DNA of 64,000 bases from Gordionus sp. m RMFG-2023 (Eukaryota > Nematomorpha > Gordioida > Chordodea > Parachordodidae). Positions 11,590 through 22,605 of the stretch are shown here, one piece after another. The number at the start of each line of letters is the position of its first letter. Positions within the stretch are counted from its first letter, which is position 1. Location: NCBI RefSeq assembly GCF_954871325.1, contig NC_088776.1:25716508-25780507 (forward strand). The letters run 5' to 3'. Position numbers and translations under genes: made by a program. The notes beneath the pieces are model-generated. The model did no database searches. It worked only from the letters and a program-made list of their open reading frames with translations, and was not told the DNA's origin.

Positions 11590-13430
11590 CAGGCGCGTAC
11601 GCAGCGGGGGGGGGCAGGGGGACAAATCTCCCCCCCCCCCCCAAAGCCAAAAAATGCAGATGCCGGATTATATTTTTCAAAAATATTATTGTTAATATTT
11701 ATTCTTATCTCATATATACACATATATATATATATATATATTTTATTTATCACATTCATCTACTAAGTTATTTTATCAATCAATTTCGATTTCAAGTTTT
11801 CCTTGGGATAATTTACCTATTATTTTCAAATTTTAGTGGCGTAATATTTATCTAAATTTCTAATAAAATAATAATTATCTCTGAAACTCCTTGTCCAACA
11901 GGGAGAAAAAAATTGCAAGCTTGTCCAACGAGATCGAGTCTCCGCCACAGTAACAGCTATTTTGGAGTTTGAAGAGCTGATTATTAATGCTATTACTGAA
12001 ATATCACAATGGCTTGAAAGAAATATTTCCTCAGAAGCAAGAAAATTATTGGATTCAATACTTATTCCAAATTTTTTTTCTCATTAGAATGTATTATTTA
12101 ATTATACAACTATTTTATAAAAACATAACATTGACTTGATTAAGAAAATGAGAATAGCGGAGAGCATTTTATTAGAACTCAAGGAAATTAGAGCTAATGT
12201 TGATGAAGAATTTCATATTTTATATGTTATTGTTGAGTCAAAAGCAGAGGTATACGTGTTTAATATTTGTCCCCCTCGACTTGCAGCAAGCAAGCTCATC
12301 ATTAAAACATTAATATAGGATCAGTAGAAGAGTATTATAAAACAAATGTCCCCTCTCCCAACCTTTTTCATATGGTGATAGAAAAAAAATATAAATATTT
12401 GTTATATTTTTATCATGAAGATGTTAAAATATCTTATGATGCCTTATTAGCTGAATAACTATGATTAAAAGATTAACTATGGTTGATACAGTCCCAAAAA
12501 ATGCTATGGATGCTTTTTATTTCAAACACATTTTAGATTATACTCCCAATTATTAAAATGGTTATATATATATATATATTAGCAGCTCTTTAGTAAACTA
12601 ATGAGAGAACATTCACTTTTTTAAGAAGAATAACAGAGCCTTGCAGAGGTACCATTTGCAGGACCAGGCCCAGATTTTATTCTAAAATTTTTTCCGGCCC
12701 GGGTTTTTTTTAAAAAAATTTTCAGGCCCGGCCCGGCTGGCTTAGCCTGAATTTTTTAAAATAAATTATATTTATTTTTGATATTTATAGCTAATAATGG
12801 CGATTTCAAATATTTGGTTTTAAAATATACAACTCGGCTCGGATATTTTTTCTTAAAAAAATTTCAGGCCCAGCCCGGGTGTTTTTAAAAAAAAAATTAA
12901 TAGCCCGGCCCGGGTATATTTAAAAAATTAAAATACGGTCCGGCTCAGGGGCCGGGCCTGCAAGTCTGTGAAAAACATACCTATGAAATACAACATCTGA
13001 AAGTAGATTGAATGATTTGGATCTTTTGAATATTCATAGACATTTAACGCCAAGCAAGGATTGATAATTGAAAAATTAGCTCAAAACATACAAAATACAA
13101 TTATTCCTAAGAAACTTTTTGTGTATTAATTTATATTTACAACATTTAAATTTTTTATACTTTATATATTTTAAAAGCTCAAAAAATTCAAATTTCAATT
13201 TTGGGTCATTTAGGTGATTCATATCGTGGGTTATATTCACTTTATATTTTATGATTCACATTTAAATGCCGGTTTATATATATAATTTTTTTAATTCACA
13301 TTAGTTTAAAATTGTGTATTAGAAAAGTTATTAATCCTAATAAATTTATGCTTAGTATTTTTAATTAAAAATATTATTTCTTAAAAAAATTTATTATCCC
13401 CCCCAGACCAAATTCCTGCGTACGCGCCTG
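11590..13430 (+). mobile_element. hAT element, zf-MYM/DUF4371-type transposase relic
   Basis: An 1,841-bp element with 15-bp terminal inverted repeats (CAGGCGCGTACGCAG and its complement) and a perfect 8-bp duplication ATTTCAAA (11,582-11,589 and 13,431-13,438). The plus strand keeps pieces of a transposase of the type found in MYM-zinc-finger-like hAT proteins: CPTGRKNCKLVQRDRVSAT near 11,890-11,950, VDEEFHILYVIVESKAEVYV then PPRLAASK at 12,136-12,318, NERTFTFLRRI near 12,600 and SRLNDLDLLNIHRHLTPSKD at about 13,000-13,065. Frameshifts and stops separate these pieces. A GC-rich MITE is inserted at 12,634-12,970, inside the dimerisation motif. Confidence 0.85.
12634..12970. mobile_element. 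GC-rich hAT MITE (GGCCCGG family) nested in the hAT element
   Basis: The ends CAGAGCCTTGCAG... and ...TTGCAAGTCTGTG-like complement resemble those of copies at 59,486-59,735 and 16,657-17,075. The interior alternates AGGCCCGGCCCGG words with A/T filler. It splits the hAT dimerisation motif between FLRRI (left) and KTYL (right). No clear 8-bp duplication remains at this copy. Confidence 0.65.
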
Positions 13431-13559
13431 ATTTCAAAATATATGTACACATTTACAATAAAAAGATGAATAATTTTTATAAAATTATATAATTAATTTA
13501 AAATAATTTGTAATTAATGCCTGGGTTGAATCAAGTGTAAATAATTGTTTTTCTATAAT

Positions 13560-14120
13560 GACCTCTAGCCTTACTGATTCTTGGCCCTTCAAGTTTGCAT
13601 ATAATTTAGTCCACGGGGAAAAAATAAAATTTTATAAAACTTTGTTTTCATCCTAGTTAATAGTTTTTAATATTGGAAAGATGTTCAAAACTTTTATGTT
13701 TATAAATAAATTTATAGTGCCATTTTTCAAAACTCCATGTGTGAAATGTAAAATGATAAAAAAAATTATTTCTTTATGTTTAGAACCCAATAAAAAGTTT
13801 CTGATATTATAAAGATTTTTTTAAACCTTTGGAGTATTAATATGGGTGTCACTGCCATTATAATTTATTCCATGACGAAAAATTTTATTTTAGATCTTTT
13901 TTTTAAGTTTATTTATATAATTTTGATATTGGAAAGATGTTTTAAAACTTTTGGGTTCATTAAGTAATTTCTAATTTCATTACTTTTTAACTTCACGCGT
14001 AAAAATCTATAAATAAAGTATTATGTACTTGTTTTGAGCCCAGCAAAAAGTTTTTGATATTAGAAAAATATTCTAAACCCTAGGGTCTCATAAAATTTTG
14101 ATACTGCTTTTATTTTATTC
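13560..14120. repeat. Degenerate ~125-bp tandem repeat, about four copies
   Basis: The word GATATTGGAAAGATGTT and variants recur at about 13,670, 13,800, 13,920 and 14,050, each time followed by an AAACCTTTGGGTTCATTA-like segment. The spacing of 120-130 bp indicates a decayed minisatellite. Confidence 0.6.
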
Positions 14121-14740
14121 TTTTTTTTTAACTTGGGTTGAGTTTAAAATTTTTGGTATAAAATATGAGTAGTATACCATTTGAAACTATTTAGTAGATT
14201 GGTAGTTAATAAGAAAAGACGGGACAAGTTCAGCAAGGATCCCATTTTTAAATTTACGGCATTCGGATAAATGAATTTTCCCTAATTTTAAAATATGCTA
14301 AAAATATTTTGTATTATATAGTTACTATACATATTTTACATCAAAATTTGGAAAATTTGAAACACAAGATTATAATTATTTGATTTAAGATCTTGGAAAT
14401 AATTTTAACAAATTTTGAACTATTTTTTATAATTTGTGAGTTTTACAAACATATATTATATTTACTTATTATTTAAAACACGAGTTGATTCTGCCATAAT
14501 ACGCCAATTTATATGTTCCATTCATTCGTAATATTAGTGTATTTAAATTCCATACATGCAATTCTCGGACGTCCATTATTCATTCATATGAAGTTACATC
14601 ATAAAAATAACAATGTTCCCCTTATATCTGTTAGGTATTGAACCTTACAAATTATTAAATTCATAAATATCTATATATATAATCAATATAAAACATATCA
14701 CAATATCTATAATATGTAATCATAAATCATAATAAATTCC
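14121..14740. other. AT-rich DNA, no gene seen
   Basis: No feature recognised up to the start of the large inverted-repeat element. Confidence 0.35.
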
Positions 14741-14999
14741 TATTACTACAGAGAGTGTAGTTAATCGGCTTAGCCGAGTCGGCTCGAACAGAGCTGACCC
14801 ATATTTTGGGTAGAGGTCGAAAAAAACGACCTCGATCCGAGTTCAAGCCGAAAAAAACGACCTCGACCCAAAATATGGGTCGTTTTTTTCGACTCAGACT
14901 TGAAGTTTGGGTCGTTTTTTCGACTGAAGTTTGGGTCATTTTTTTTGACTCAGACTTGAAGTTTGGTTGTTTTTTCCGACTCAGACTTTAAGTTTATTT

Positions 15000-15480
15000 T
15001 TTTAAGGGAAATGTGTAAAAATATATTTTGCAGACATGTTAAATTAAAATTTCATTGAAGATGTACCATAGGAAAGTAACAATTGTCATAATGGTTATTT
15101 TTGAACTTTTTTCAATTATTTTTAGACAAATGGGTAAATGTTAACTTGAAATTTCAGTGAAGATGTACCATAGGAAAGTGACAATTGTCATAATCGTCAT
15201 TTTTGAACTTTTTTTCAATTTTTTTTAGACAAATGGGTATAAAAATATATTTTGCAAACATGTTAAATTAAAATTTCAGTTAAGATGTACTATAGAAAAG
15301 TGAAAATTGTCATAATCGTCATTTTTAAACTTTTTTCAATTTTTTTTAGACAAATGGGTAAAAATATATTTTGCAAACATGTTAAATTAAAATTTCGTTG
15401 AAGATGTCCCATAGGAAAGTAACAATTGTCATAATCGTCATTTTTGATTTTTTTCCAATTTAATTGAAGCAGATAGATAA
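15000..15480. repeat. 120-bp repeat array, left arm
   Basis: Four head-to-tail units with spacing of about 105-125 bp, each with AAATTTCAnTGAAGATGTACC, then a TGACAATTGTCATAATCGTC core, then AACTTTTTTCAA. More degenerate traces continue to about 15,700. Confidence 0.8.
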
Positions 15481-15929
15481 AAATAATCAATTTTTTAGTG
15501 ATGAAAAACCTTGAAAAAATTAAAATAGCCTTGTTGATAATTTTTTTATAATATTTTGAAGAAAATGGTTAAAATATAAATTATAAACTAGTTAATTAAA
15601 ATTTCAATAAAAGCCATAGAAAAGTGATAAAAGTCATAATTATTTTTAAACTCTATTTAATCAAATAGTAAAAATCTTATTTGTAAAACATGTTATATTA
15701 ATATTTTAGTGTAGAAGAACCCGAGAAATAGATTCATGTTGGCAAACTATCTCATATAAATACTTATTTATTTTTATAAAACTGATTTTATTTAAAATTA
15801 ATATTTCAAAGCCTGTTTTTATAAGAGTTTCCGCTATTTTTTAATAAAGTATCGTCTTATTAACCACTTTTTACAATACTTCGAAATTTTTTTTAAATAT
15901 CTCTATTTCCACAAATAAAATAAATATGA

Positions 15930-16150
15930 TTAAAATTTTAAATATATATTTTTTTTATTGTATCTTAATAATAATAGAGTGTCATCCCCAACTTTAGAGC
16001 ATCGATCAGAAAGTATAATCTGAATAAATAAACTTTCTTATTTAATTTAGTATAATAAAATTTTTATAGAAAAATCATTAAAAATATTAATTTAAATTTT
16101 TTTTAGATTTATAATATAGCGGCTAGAGTATTTTTAAATTTTCTGAAATA
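15930..16150 (-). pseudogene. hAT transposase C-terminal fragment
   Basis: The reverse strand matches the sequence at 640-770 over roughly 90 bp, including the words for the SER-motif tail and the following A-rich spacer. The reading frame is destroyed. It lies between the two arms of the large inverted-repeat element. Confidence 0.5.
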
Positions 16151-16656
16151 TCTTCTATACTAGATAGCTAAGCTATCCAGGTGAGGTATTGTATTATTTG
16201 CTTTATCATTAGCCTACTAAAATGTCCTTAGATTCACTCTAATTAATATATAGTCATTTAGCTTGAAACTTGGGTGAACAAACATCCACATAATAATTTT
16301 TAAAATAGATGATAAGATGTTATGTATTTTTTATTTAAAATATAATTCTTAAATATCTTATGGTCAGAGACTGGGTCACAAAATTAACTATCACATAAAC
16401 TCATCTATGTTTGATTCATATTTTATTTTAAAGATTAAGTATAGGACTACACATTAATGTTATAATTAAAATATTTCCTAGTTGAAGCTACTAGTTATGA
16501 TAAAACCTACCTGCACATCTCACAATGAAATTTATACCTTATGATTTTTTTATCGAGACTAAAATTTATGCGATATCTGGAAGGAATTACATATCATTGT
16601 AACAGGGAAATAACTTTGTATATATTATCTATACCAAATTTATCTTCAATTTATAT

Positions 16657-17075
16657 TAGTGATCTGCATCGGGCCTACTTTTTCAAGCCGGCCCGGCCCG
16701 AAATTTTCTTTAAAAAGGTTTTACCGGCCTAGCCCGAACCCGAAAATTTTTAAAAAAGTTTTGCCGGCCCTGTCCGATCCGATTTTTTTTTAAAAAAAAT
16801 TTACCGACCCGACCCGGCCCGAATTTATTTAAATATGGAAATTATCAAAATAAAAGAAATGTTATATGTCGTTTAGTTTCAATAAATAAAATCAAATATT
16901 TTAAGAAAATTTCCAAGGTCCGACCCGACCCGGCCCGAATTTTTTTTAAAAATATTATGCCCGGCCCGAACCCGATTATTCTAAATAAAATTAGGCCCGA
17001 GCTCGGCACGAAGCCAGTTCGGGACGGGCCGGACTCGGGCCGGGTACGGGCCGGGCCTAACTTTGCAGATCTCTA
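16657..17075. mobile_element. GC-rich hAT MITE (GGCCCGG family) with perfect TSD
   Basis: A 419-bp element with ends TAGTGATCTGCA and TGCAGATCTCTA (inverted, one mismatch) and a perfect 8-bp duplication ATTTATAT at 16,649-16,656 and 17,076-17,083. The interior is dominated by CCGGCCCGGCCCGAA and its inverse GGGCCGGGCC, a striking island of G and C in AT-rich DNA. No coding capacity. The duplication places the whole GGCCCGG group in the hAT superfamily. Confidence 0.85.
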
Positions 17076-17429
17076 ATTTATATCTCTATCGTTGATATTT
17101 TAAATTATTTTAATAACTAGATTATGTAGATTCTTAATATTAATTTAAATGATTAAGATTTTAGAATTATTTATAAATATATCTTAATAATTTGTATATG
17201 TATTTTATATGTAAAATAGCTCGTTTCAAGCCTATTTTTAGAAACCGTCAGGTCAATAATTTAGACAGAAAAATAATGACTAATCCTCAGATTACGATAC
17301 TAGACCTTTATACCATCTATGAGAAAAATGGCTCTCGTAATATTCTTCTCAATAAAATAATGAATTAACCGCTTTAAAAATCGGCTCAAATCATGCCATT
17401 TAACAACACTTTAGAAAAAATTCAAAAAA

Positions 17430-18230
17430 GTTCAAAAATAACGATTATGACATCACTTTTCAATGGTACATCTTCATTGCAATTTTAATTTAACATATTT
17501 ATAAATTATATTTTTACCCAATTGCCTTAAAAAAATCAAAAAAGTTCAAAAATAACGATTATGACAATTGTCACTTTCCTATCGTACATCTTCACTGAAA
17601 TTTTAATTTAACATGTTTGCAAAATATAGTTTACCCATTTGTCTAAAGAAAATTCAAAAAAGTTCAAAAATGACGATTATGACCATTGTCACTTTCCTAT
17701 GATACATCTTCAATGAAATTTTAATTTAACATGTTTACATATATTTTTACCCATTTGCCTTAAAAAAATTCAAAAAGTGTTCAAAAATGACGATTATGAT
17801 AATTGCCACCTTTCCTCTGGTACATCTTCAATGAAATTTTAATTTAACATGTTTACATATATTTTTACCCATTTGCCTTAAAAAAATTCAAAAAGTGTTC
17901 AAAAATGACGATTATGATAATTGCCACCTTTCCTATGGTACATCTTCAATGAAATTTTAAAACATGTTTACAAAACATATTTTTACCCATTTGTCTAAAA
18001 AAAATTGAAAAAAGTTCAAAAATGACGATTTTGACCATTGTCACCTTTCTATGGTACATCTTCAATGAAATTTTAATTTAACATGTTTGCAAAATATATT
18101 TTTACCCATTTGCCTTAAAAAAATAGAAAAAGGTTCAAAAATGACGATTATGACAATTGTCACTTTCCTATGGTACATCTTCACTGAAATTTTAATTTAA
18201 CATGTTTGCAATGCAAAATATATTTTTACA
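17430..18230. repeat. 120-bp repeat array, right arm (inverted)
   Basis: Seven units in the orientation opposite to the left arm. The TGACAATTGTCA core is perfect in some copies (about 17,560 and 18,152) and altered at one or two positions in others. Two adjacent units near 17,800 and 17,918 are almost identical, a sign of recent unit duplication. Confidence 0.8.
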
Positions 18231-18399
18231 TATTTGCCTTAAAAAATAAACTTCAAGTCTGAGTAGAAAAAACGACCAAGCTTCAAGTCTGAGTCATAAA
18301 AAACGACCCAAACTTCAAGTCTGAGTCGAAAAAAACGACCCATATTTTGGGTCGGGGTCGCGACTCGCGACGTTTTAACAACACTACTACAGGCCTTAC

Positions 18400-18870
18400 C
18401 CCATAAATACTATCTACTATTAATGCATCATTATAAATTATAATTTTAAATTGATTTTTTTTTCTTTGGTAATTGTGTAAATGACTTATCCAAAAGCATA
18501 ATATTCGTGCTTAAAAATATTATCATAGACAAAATTTTGAAATATTTAGATCTTAAGAGATGCTACTAATTAGGAATTAAATTATTTTTATTTATGAACC
18601 CCTCTCCCTTCTTTTGGAAATTATAATAACAATTTTTAATTTATAAGATATCTTTAGAATAATTTATTTATCGTAAATAGGCTTTTACATTTTATAAGTA
18701 AAAAAAATTTGCAAATACAAAATATATAATACGCCACATTATCAATATCTTTATTATTTTCATAAATAAAAAATAAAAATTTATATTCATAAATTGACTA
18801 ATAAATTACATAAAATATTCTTCACGCAAATTTAAAATGTTAACATCCCACGAATTCACACATTGACATT
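18400..18870. other. AT-rich DNA, no gene seen
   Basis: Nothing recognised. Confidence 0.35.
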
Positions 18871-18879
18871 GTTTTAAAG

Positions 18880-19110
18880 TTGTCGCTGACATTTGATTCC
18901 TTTTCTTAGTAATAGTGGCGCCGGCCCTAGATACGTTCGCTGGCTACGGACGTAGATATAAGTAATCTTTGGCCATTGTCGAGAGCTTTCGAAAACGTTT
19001 CGAGTTTCTAGACCACCAATCCACTATATCAACGGACGTTTGAGTTACCGGATCTGCTAGGTATTCTTCGATTTCTTCTGTAGCTAGATTTGGTACAATG
19101 TACGCATTCC
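18880..19110 (-). pseudogene. hAT transposase C-terminal relic (BED/Tol2-like type)
   Basis: The minus strand reads NAYIVPNLATEEIEEYLADP, then VDIVDWWSRNSKRFRKLS and MAKDYLYLRP, then in a shifted frame SVASERI and finally RAGATITKKRNQMSATTLKQ. This is the hAT dimerisation domain in correct order (EIexYL, WW, AxxyL, SER, KRnxLs). A single frameshift around SVASERI breaks it. The patch is distinctly richer in G and C than its surroundings, so it is probably one of the younger relics. No element ends were found. Confidence 0.7.
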
Positions 19111-19439
19111 TTGATATAAAATATTTAAATTAACTAATTATTATATCATCGAATCCTTTGTAAAACCTTGTAACAAACCTATTTTAAAAATGCCTATTTT
19201 GCAACGATATGTGTTATTAATTATAAATTCTTAGGTTTCTATTTTTTTAAATGTTAAATAAATATTTATATTAACTCCAATAACTGTTATAAATTTTGTT
19301 TTGTAAGCATAATATTTAAATTTAGTCTCACCAATTAAGTTTTAAAAATGTTATTTAGGAGGTTTTAGAATGAGTATTCTAAATTAAGTATTTAACTTTA
19401 GATTCCCTACCTAAAATATCAAAACATTATTTATTATTT

Positions 19440-19630
19440 TAGCTTCCTTACCAATTCGTATCTGCACTAATGAAAGATTTTTTTCAACTTTAAAAAGGTT
19501 AAAAACCTATTTTAGAGATAACACCGGTGAAAAACATTTAAATGTAGCCCCTATTAAATATTTATAAGGAGATTATTCTAGATAAAAATTTGATTCTAAA
19601 TGAATTAGCCAAATCTCAAAGAAAAGTAAC
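19440..19630 (+). pseudogene. hAT transposase C-terminal relic (zf-MYM-like type)
   Basis: The plus strand reads LASLPIRICTNERFFSTLKR and LKTYFRDNTGEKHLNVA, the conserved end of MYM-zinc-finger-type hAT transposases (NERSFSTLkRLKTYlRsT..e.rLn). A stop follows soon after. It is a different family from the element at 11,590-13,430. Confidence 0.65.
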
Positions 19631-20045
19631 CTCTGTTGTAATATGTAAATTTAATTTAAAATAAAATCGAGAAAAAAGAAGTAATATTCAAATCGACTGT
19701 TAAACAGAAAAACGAAACGAATTATATTATTTGAGTGAAGACGATGTAAATGAATAGGATAGAAAAGTATATATAATCGAGGATATTTTACTTGTTAAAA
19801 ATGATTATTTTGCGAACTTAATTTTTAATCTTTTAATTTTAATTTTTTTATATTATTTTAATTTTTTTATTAGTTATAATTATGTTTTCACTTTATATTT
19901 AAGTATTTTATAAAGATTTAGTATCATATTTTAGTTCTAACTTTTCTTTATTTAACAACCTCATAATCAAATTTTTTCGTAAAATGAATTCGTTATAACA
20001 TTTATATAATTTTTGTATTAACTCTTAAAATTTATGCAATTAATC

Positions 20046-20720
20046 AGGGTTGGCAAGTCTGTCAATTGACAGGTCAAATTCAGTCAATTGACTTGGTCAA
20101 ACACTCTAAAAAAATCTGGAGAAAAAAAATATTAAAACTATATTTAAAAAGAGAAAAATGATATAAATACATGTGATAATAATGCTTATTATTTTTAGGT
20201 CCCCGATATCAAGAGGAGCATCACTGGCAGTGAAGTAGCTATTTTACAAGGTGGTGGTGACCAAAATATTTTAAGTGATATAATTAATTTCAGAAGTATA
20301 AACGACATGTTTAATAGTTATATGGTAATCAGTAATTTCCGTAAGAAATAATCAATTCCGACCTAAGGTTCGTGGAATACTTTGCCAACCATGCCTATTA
20401 AGAGACTAACAATTCCTAGTTTTACTTTTTCTTTAGAAAGAAATAGGTTGATTTGTGATATTCTTACAAAAACAAAAATCGATTGAAGATCTTGACATCA
20501 GGAAAATTGATTAAAAAAATTAAAGAAGATGATAATATTGAATATGAATCAGAACAAATTTCTGCTACGAGAGATAAACGTTAGTTATTACAGTGAATTT
20601 AAAAAATTGATAATATCGATTCATTCTACTAGTATATTCAAAATAAAGTTAATATTGACTTAAAAAAACATTTATTTGAATTTTGTCATACCGAAACGTA
20701 TTTGTCCGGTCAAATACAAA
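20046..20720 (+). mobile_element. hAT-like relic beginning CAGGGTTGGCAAG
   Basis: CAGGGTTGGCAAG is a typical hAT 5' terminus, and it is followed by the palindrome GTCAATTGAC repeated in the form GTCAATTGACTTGG. Further in, 20,200-20,720 matches 1,290-2,000. No right end and no target duplication were found, so the copy is probably truncated. Confidence 0.45.
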
Positions 20721-21122
20721 GTACTGTGTACTATTTATATTTGATAATATCGTCATATTTTTATCATTATTTGCATAAGAATCACTTATATTTTATGTAA
20801 TTGTTAAATTCGATTTTTTTAGAGTTTTTATACAGTAAAAATTTTTAATATTATAATCTGTATAAAATATCTACATTTTGAAGTTTATTTTAAATAATAA
20901 AAATCTATAATGAAAATATTCTCTAAAATTTTGTTATATGCAAATATTTAAAATAAAAAATATATTCTAGAGCCTGGCTTCTAACAAGAATTAAATATAT
21001 CAATTTATTTGACAAAATGTAATGATATCGCAAGATAAAAATTTAAGCCCGACCCTGTTCGAAAAAATATATTAGGCCCTAACCGAAATTATTTTTTTAA
21101 AAATAGGGTTGGGGCCAGGGGT
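20721..21122. other. AT-rich DNA with a fragment of GGCCC-type repeat
   Basis: Around 21,040-21,115 the words AAGCCCGACCC and GGGTTGGGGCC suggest the remains of a GC-rich hAT MITE, but ends could not be defined. Nothing else was seen. Confidence 0.3.
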
Positions 21123-21222
21123 ATAGTGCCATCTAAAAGTTATGGAACAAATTTAGCTAGCCCACTCATGTTGCTCATCGAGCTAGCTTAAATTTTTTCT
21201 CTCAAAATAGAGATGGCACACT
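21123..21222. mobile_element. 100-bp palindromic mini-element
   Basis: TAGTGCCATCT at the left and AGATGGCACACTA at the right are inverted repeats, and inside them TTTAGCTAGC pairs with GCTAGCTTAAA. The whole could fold into one hairpin. hAT-like ends, but no target duplication was seen. Confidence 0.45.
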
Positions 21223-21259
21223 ATTTCTACATAATTATAATAATAAAATGTCTTTTTCA

Positions 21260-21400
21260 CAAATAAATAAATTTCTGCTCAAAAGTCGGCTTGAGCCAAC
21301 TCCTGAGCCGACTTGAGTCTGAGTCGATTTTTCGACTCGAAAACTGACTGAGTTTAGGGCTAAGTTGGCTTGGCTCAGCTATTTAACAATACTAATCTTA
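21260..21400. repeat. Lone end of the 14,755-18,385 element family
   Basis: GTCGGCTTGAGCC, CTTGAGTCTGAGTCG and the terminus CAGCTATTTAACAATACTA parallel the terminal segment of the large inverted-repeat element. There is no partner end nearby. Confidence 0.45.
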
Positions 21401-21562
21401 TTACTTAAAAACGAAGGTTAAACAAGGTAAAAAAATATATTAATTATAATCATAGTTCGTTACAAATTTTTGGCCTAATAATTTTATGTCTTTTATGTAT
21501 TAAAGTAAAATTTACTTGTTTATGTACTTATGCAATATGTTCTATTACACAGGGAGCATTAC

Positions 21563-21816
21563 CTATGCCCTTTCTTCGATGTTTCCACAAATATTTTTTT
21601 GCAAAGATCATTGCTAAATTTCAACGGGATCAAACTTTCATCTAATATCTTTAAAAAATTATCATTTATATGATTTTATAGCATAGCTAACATTACCTGT
21701 TGATCTTCACCAAATTGAGATTGACTATTCAATAGTGAAGATTCAAAGAAATTTGTGGAATCATCCAAGAATGATAAACTGTCTGATGAGGTGAAAATAA
21801 TGTCATCCTGATCCAT
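21563..21816 (-). CDS. Two candidate 5' exons of an unknown host gene
   Basis: Exon 1 (21,697-21,816) starts with ATG and encodes 40 residues beginning MDQDDIIFTSSDSLSFLDD, acidic and Ser/Phe-rich, ending at CAG|GTAATG. Exon 2 (21,563-21,648) follows a TTTTTTAAAG acceptor in the same phase, encodes ILDESLIPLKFSNDLCKKIF and VETSKKGHR, and ends at ATAG|GTAATG. Matching phases and good donors make a real gene likely. The acidic, aromatic N-terminus resembles a transactivation domain, but that is inference from composition; I do not recognise the family. The next exons must lie to the left, beyond a cluster of transposons. Confidence 0.5.
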
Positions 21817-21899
21817 AATTTATAAAAGTAATCAATTTTTTAAAATTAAAAAAAAAATTTATTTTAATAAAAATATTATATTTTAAAATAAAATTATGT

Positions 21900-22260
21900 T
21901 GGTTTATATATCGGGCACTGCCACTCTCGGGGGGTATATTATTTTTTTTTTTATGTTATTTTTTTTATAGTATTTTTTTATGTTATTTTTTTTATAATAT
22001 TGTTTTTTGGGTTAATTTTATTTAAGATTATTTAGGAGAATTTTGCCTACAAATTTAATTTTTTATTTCAAATATTTTAAAAAAGTTTTTTCTACTAATT
22101 TTTATTTAAGATATTTTGAAAAAGTTATTACTACAAAATTTTGCATTAGGGGTAAAAAAAATATAGGAATTCTTAATTCCGCATCGTTTATATATGTGGA
22201 GGGAGCAGGAGAATTTAGCCTACAAATTTAATTTTTTATTTAAGTCTACAAATTTTTATT
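21900..22260. repeat. T-rich low complexity and a local direct duplication
   Basis: TATGTTATTTTTTTTATA recurs at 21,950-22,000. The pair CTACAAATTTAATTTTTTAT and GCATTAGGGGTAAAA occurs at about 22,050-22,160 and again at 22,220-22,280, indicating a ~170-bp duplication. Confidence 0.5.
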
Positions 22261-22495
22261 TAATTTTGTATTAGGGATAAAATAGACCCCACCTTTGAAG
22301 TTTAAATGTTTTTAACCTTTCTAGTGAAGGGTTAAATTGAAATATAGTATTAAATGACGCAATTAAATATATTAAAATTTATATACGAAATATAGTATTA
22401 AATGCCCAATTTTATTCATTAAATTGAAATTAATTCGTTGATTCATAAAAGAATAAAAATATCAAAACGATTTAACAATCTATATTTTCTAAAAT

Positions 22496-22605
22496 ATCTA
22501 TATTCTAGTAGATATTCATGAATATTATCATTATCCCCATGTATTTTGTAGTTGGCTTTTATATCCCTCCAAAGCCTTTCGACTACAAGATAGGAAGTTA
22601 ATTTT
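22496..22605 (-). pseudogene. DDE transposase C-terminal fragment, IS1595/ISXO2-like
   Basis: The minus strand reads TSYLVVERLWRDIKANYKIH followed by GDNDNIHEYLLEYR. This resembles the region around the last catalytic Glu in ISXO2/IS1595-type (Merlin transposon superfamily) transposases: a VERxWRxxk helix, then a short loop and a YLxEyxf segment. Only about 35 codons are readable and nothing upstream was found. Assignment rests on motif memory only. Confidence 0.4.

Larger units (their letters stand above)
14755..18385. mobile_element. 3.6-kb inverted-repeat element with minisatellite arms
   Basis: The two ends mirror each other on two scales. Outermost are several ~32-bp units (GACTCAGACTTGAAGTTTGG plus GTCGTTTTTTC) at 14,840-14,990 and, inverted, at 18,245-18,350. 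Inside these are ~120-bp units with the palindromic core TGACAATTGTCA: about four in the left arm (15,000-15,480) and seven in the right arm (17,430-18,230). The outer termini (GTAGTTAA... and ...TTAACAACACTA) and the flanking CTACAG on both sides suggest a hAT-like element with a decayed duplication. The centre holds other insertions and no transposase. Lone pieces occur at 21,260-21,400 and 52,860-53,110. Confidence 0.7.

Noticed and set aside
13500-13640. Minus-strand frame FSPWTKLYANLKGQESVRLE
   Set aside because: Coding-like wording but no acceptor, no start, and it borders a degenerate tandem repeat; left uncalled.
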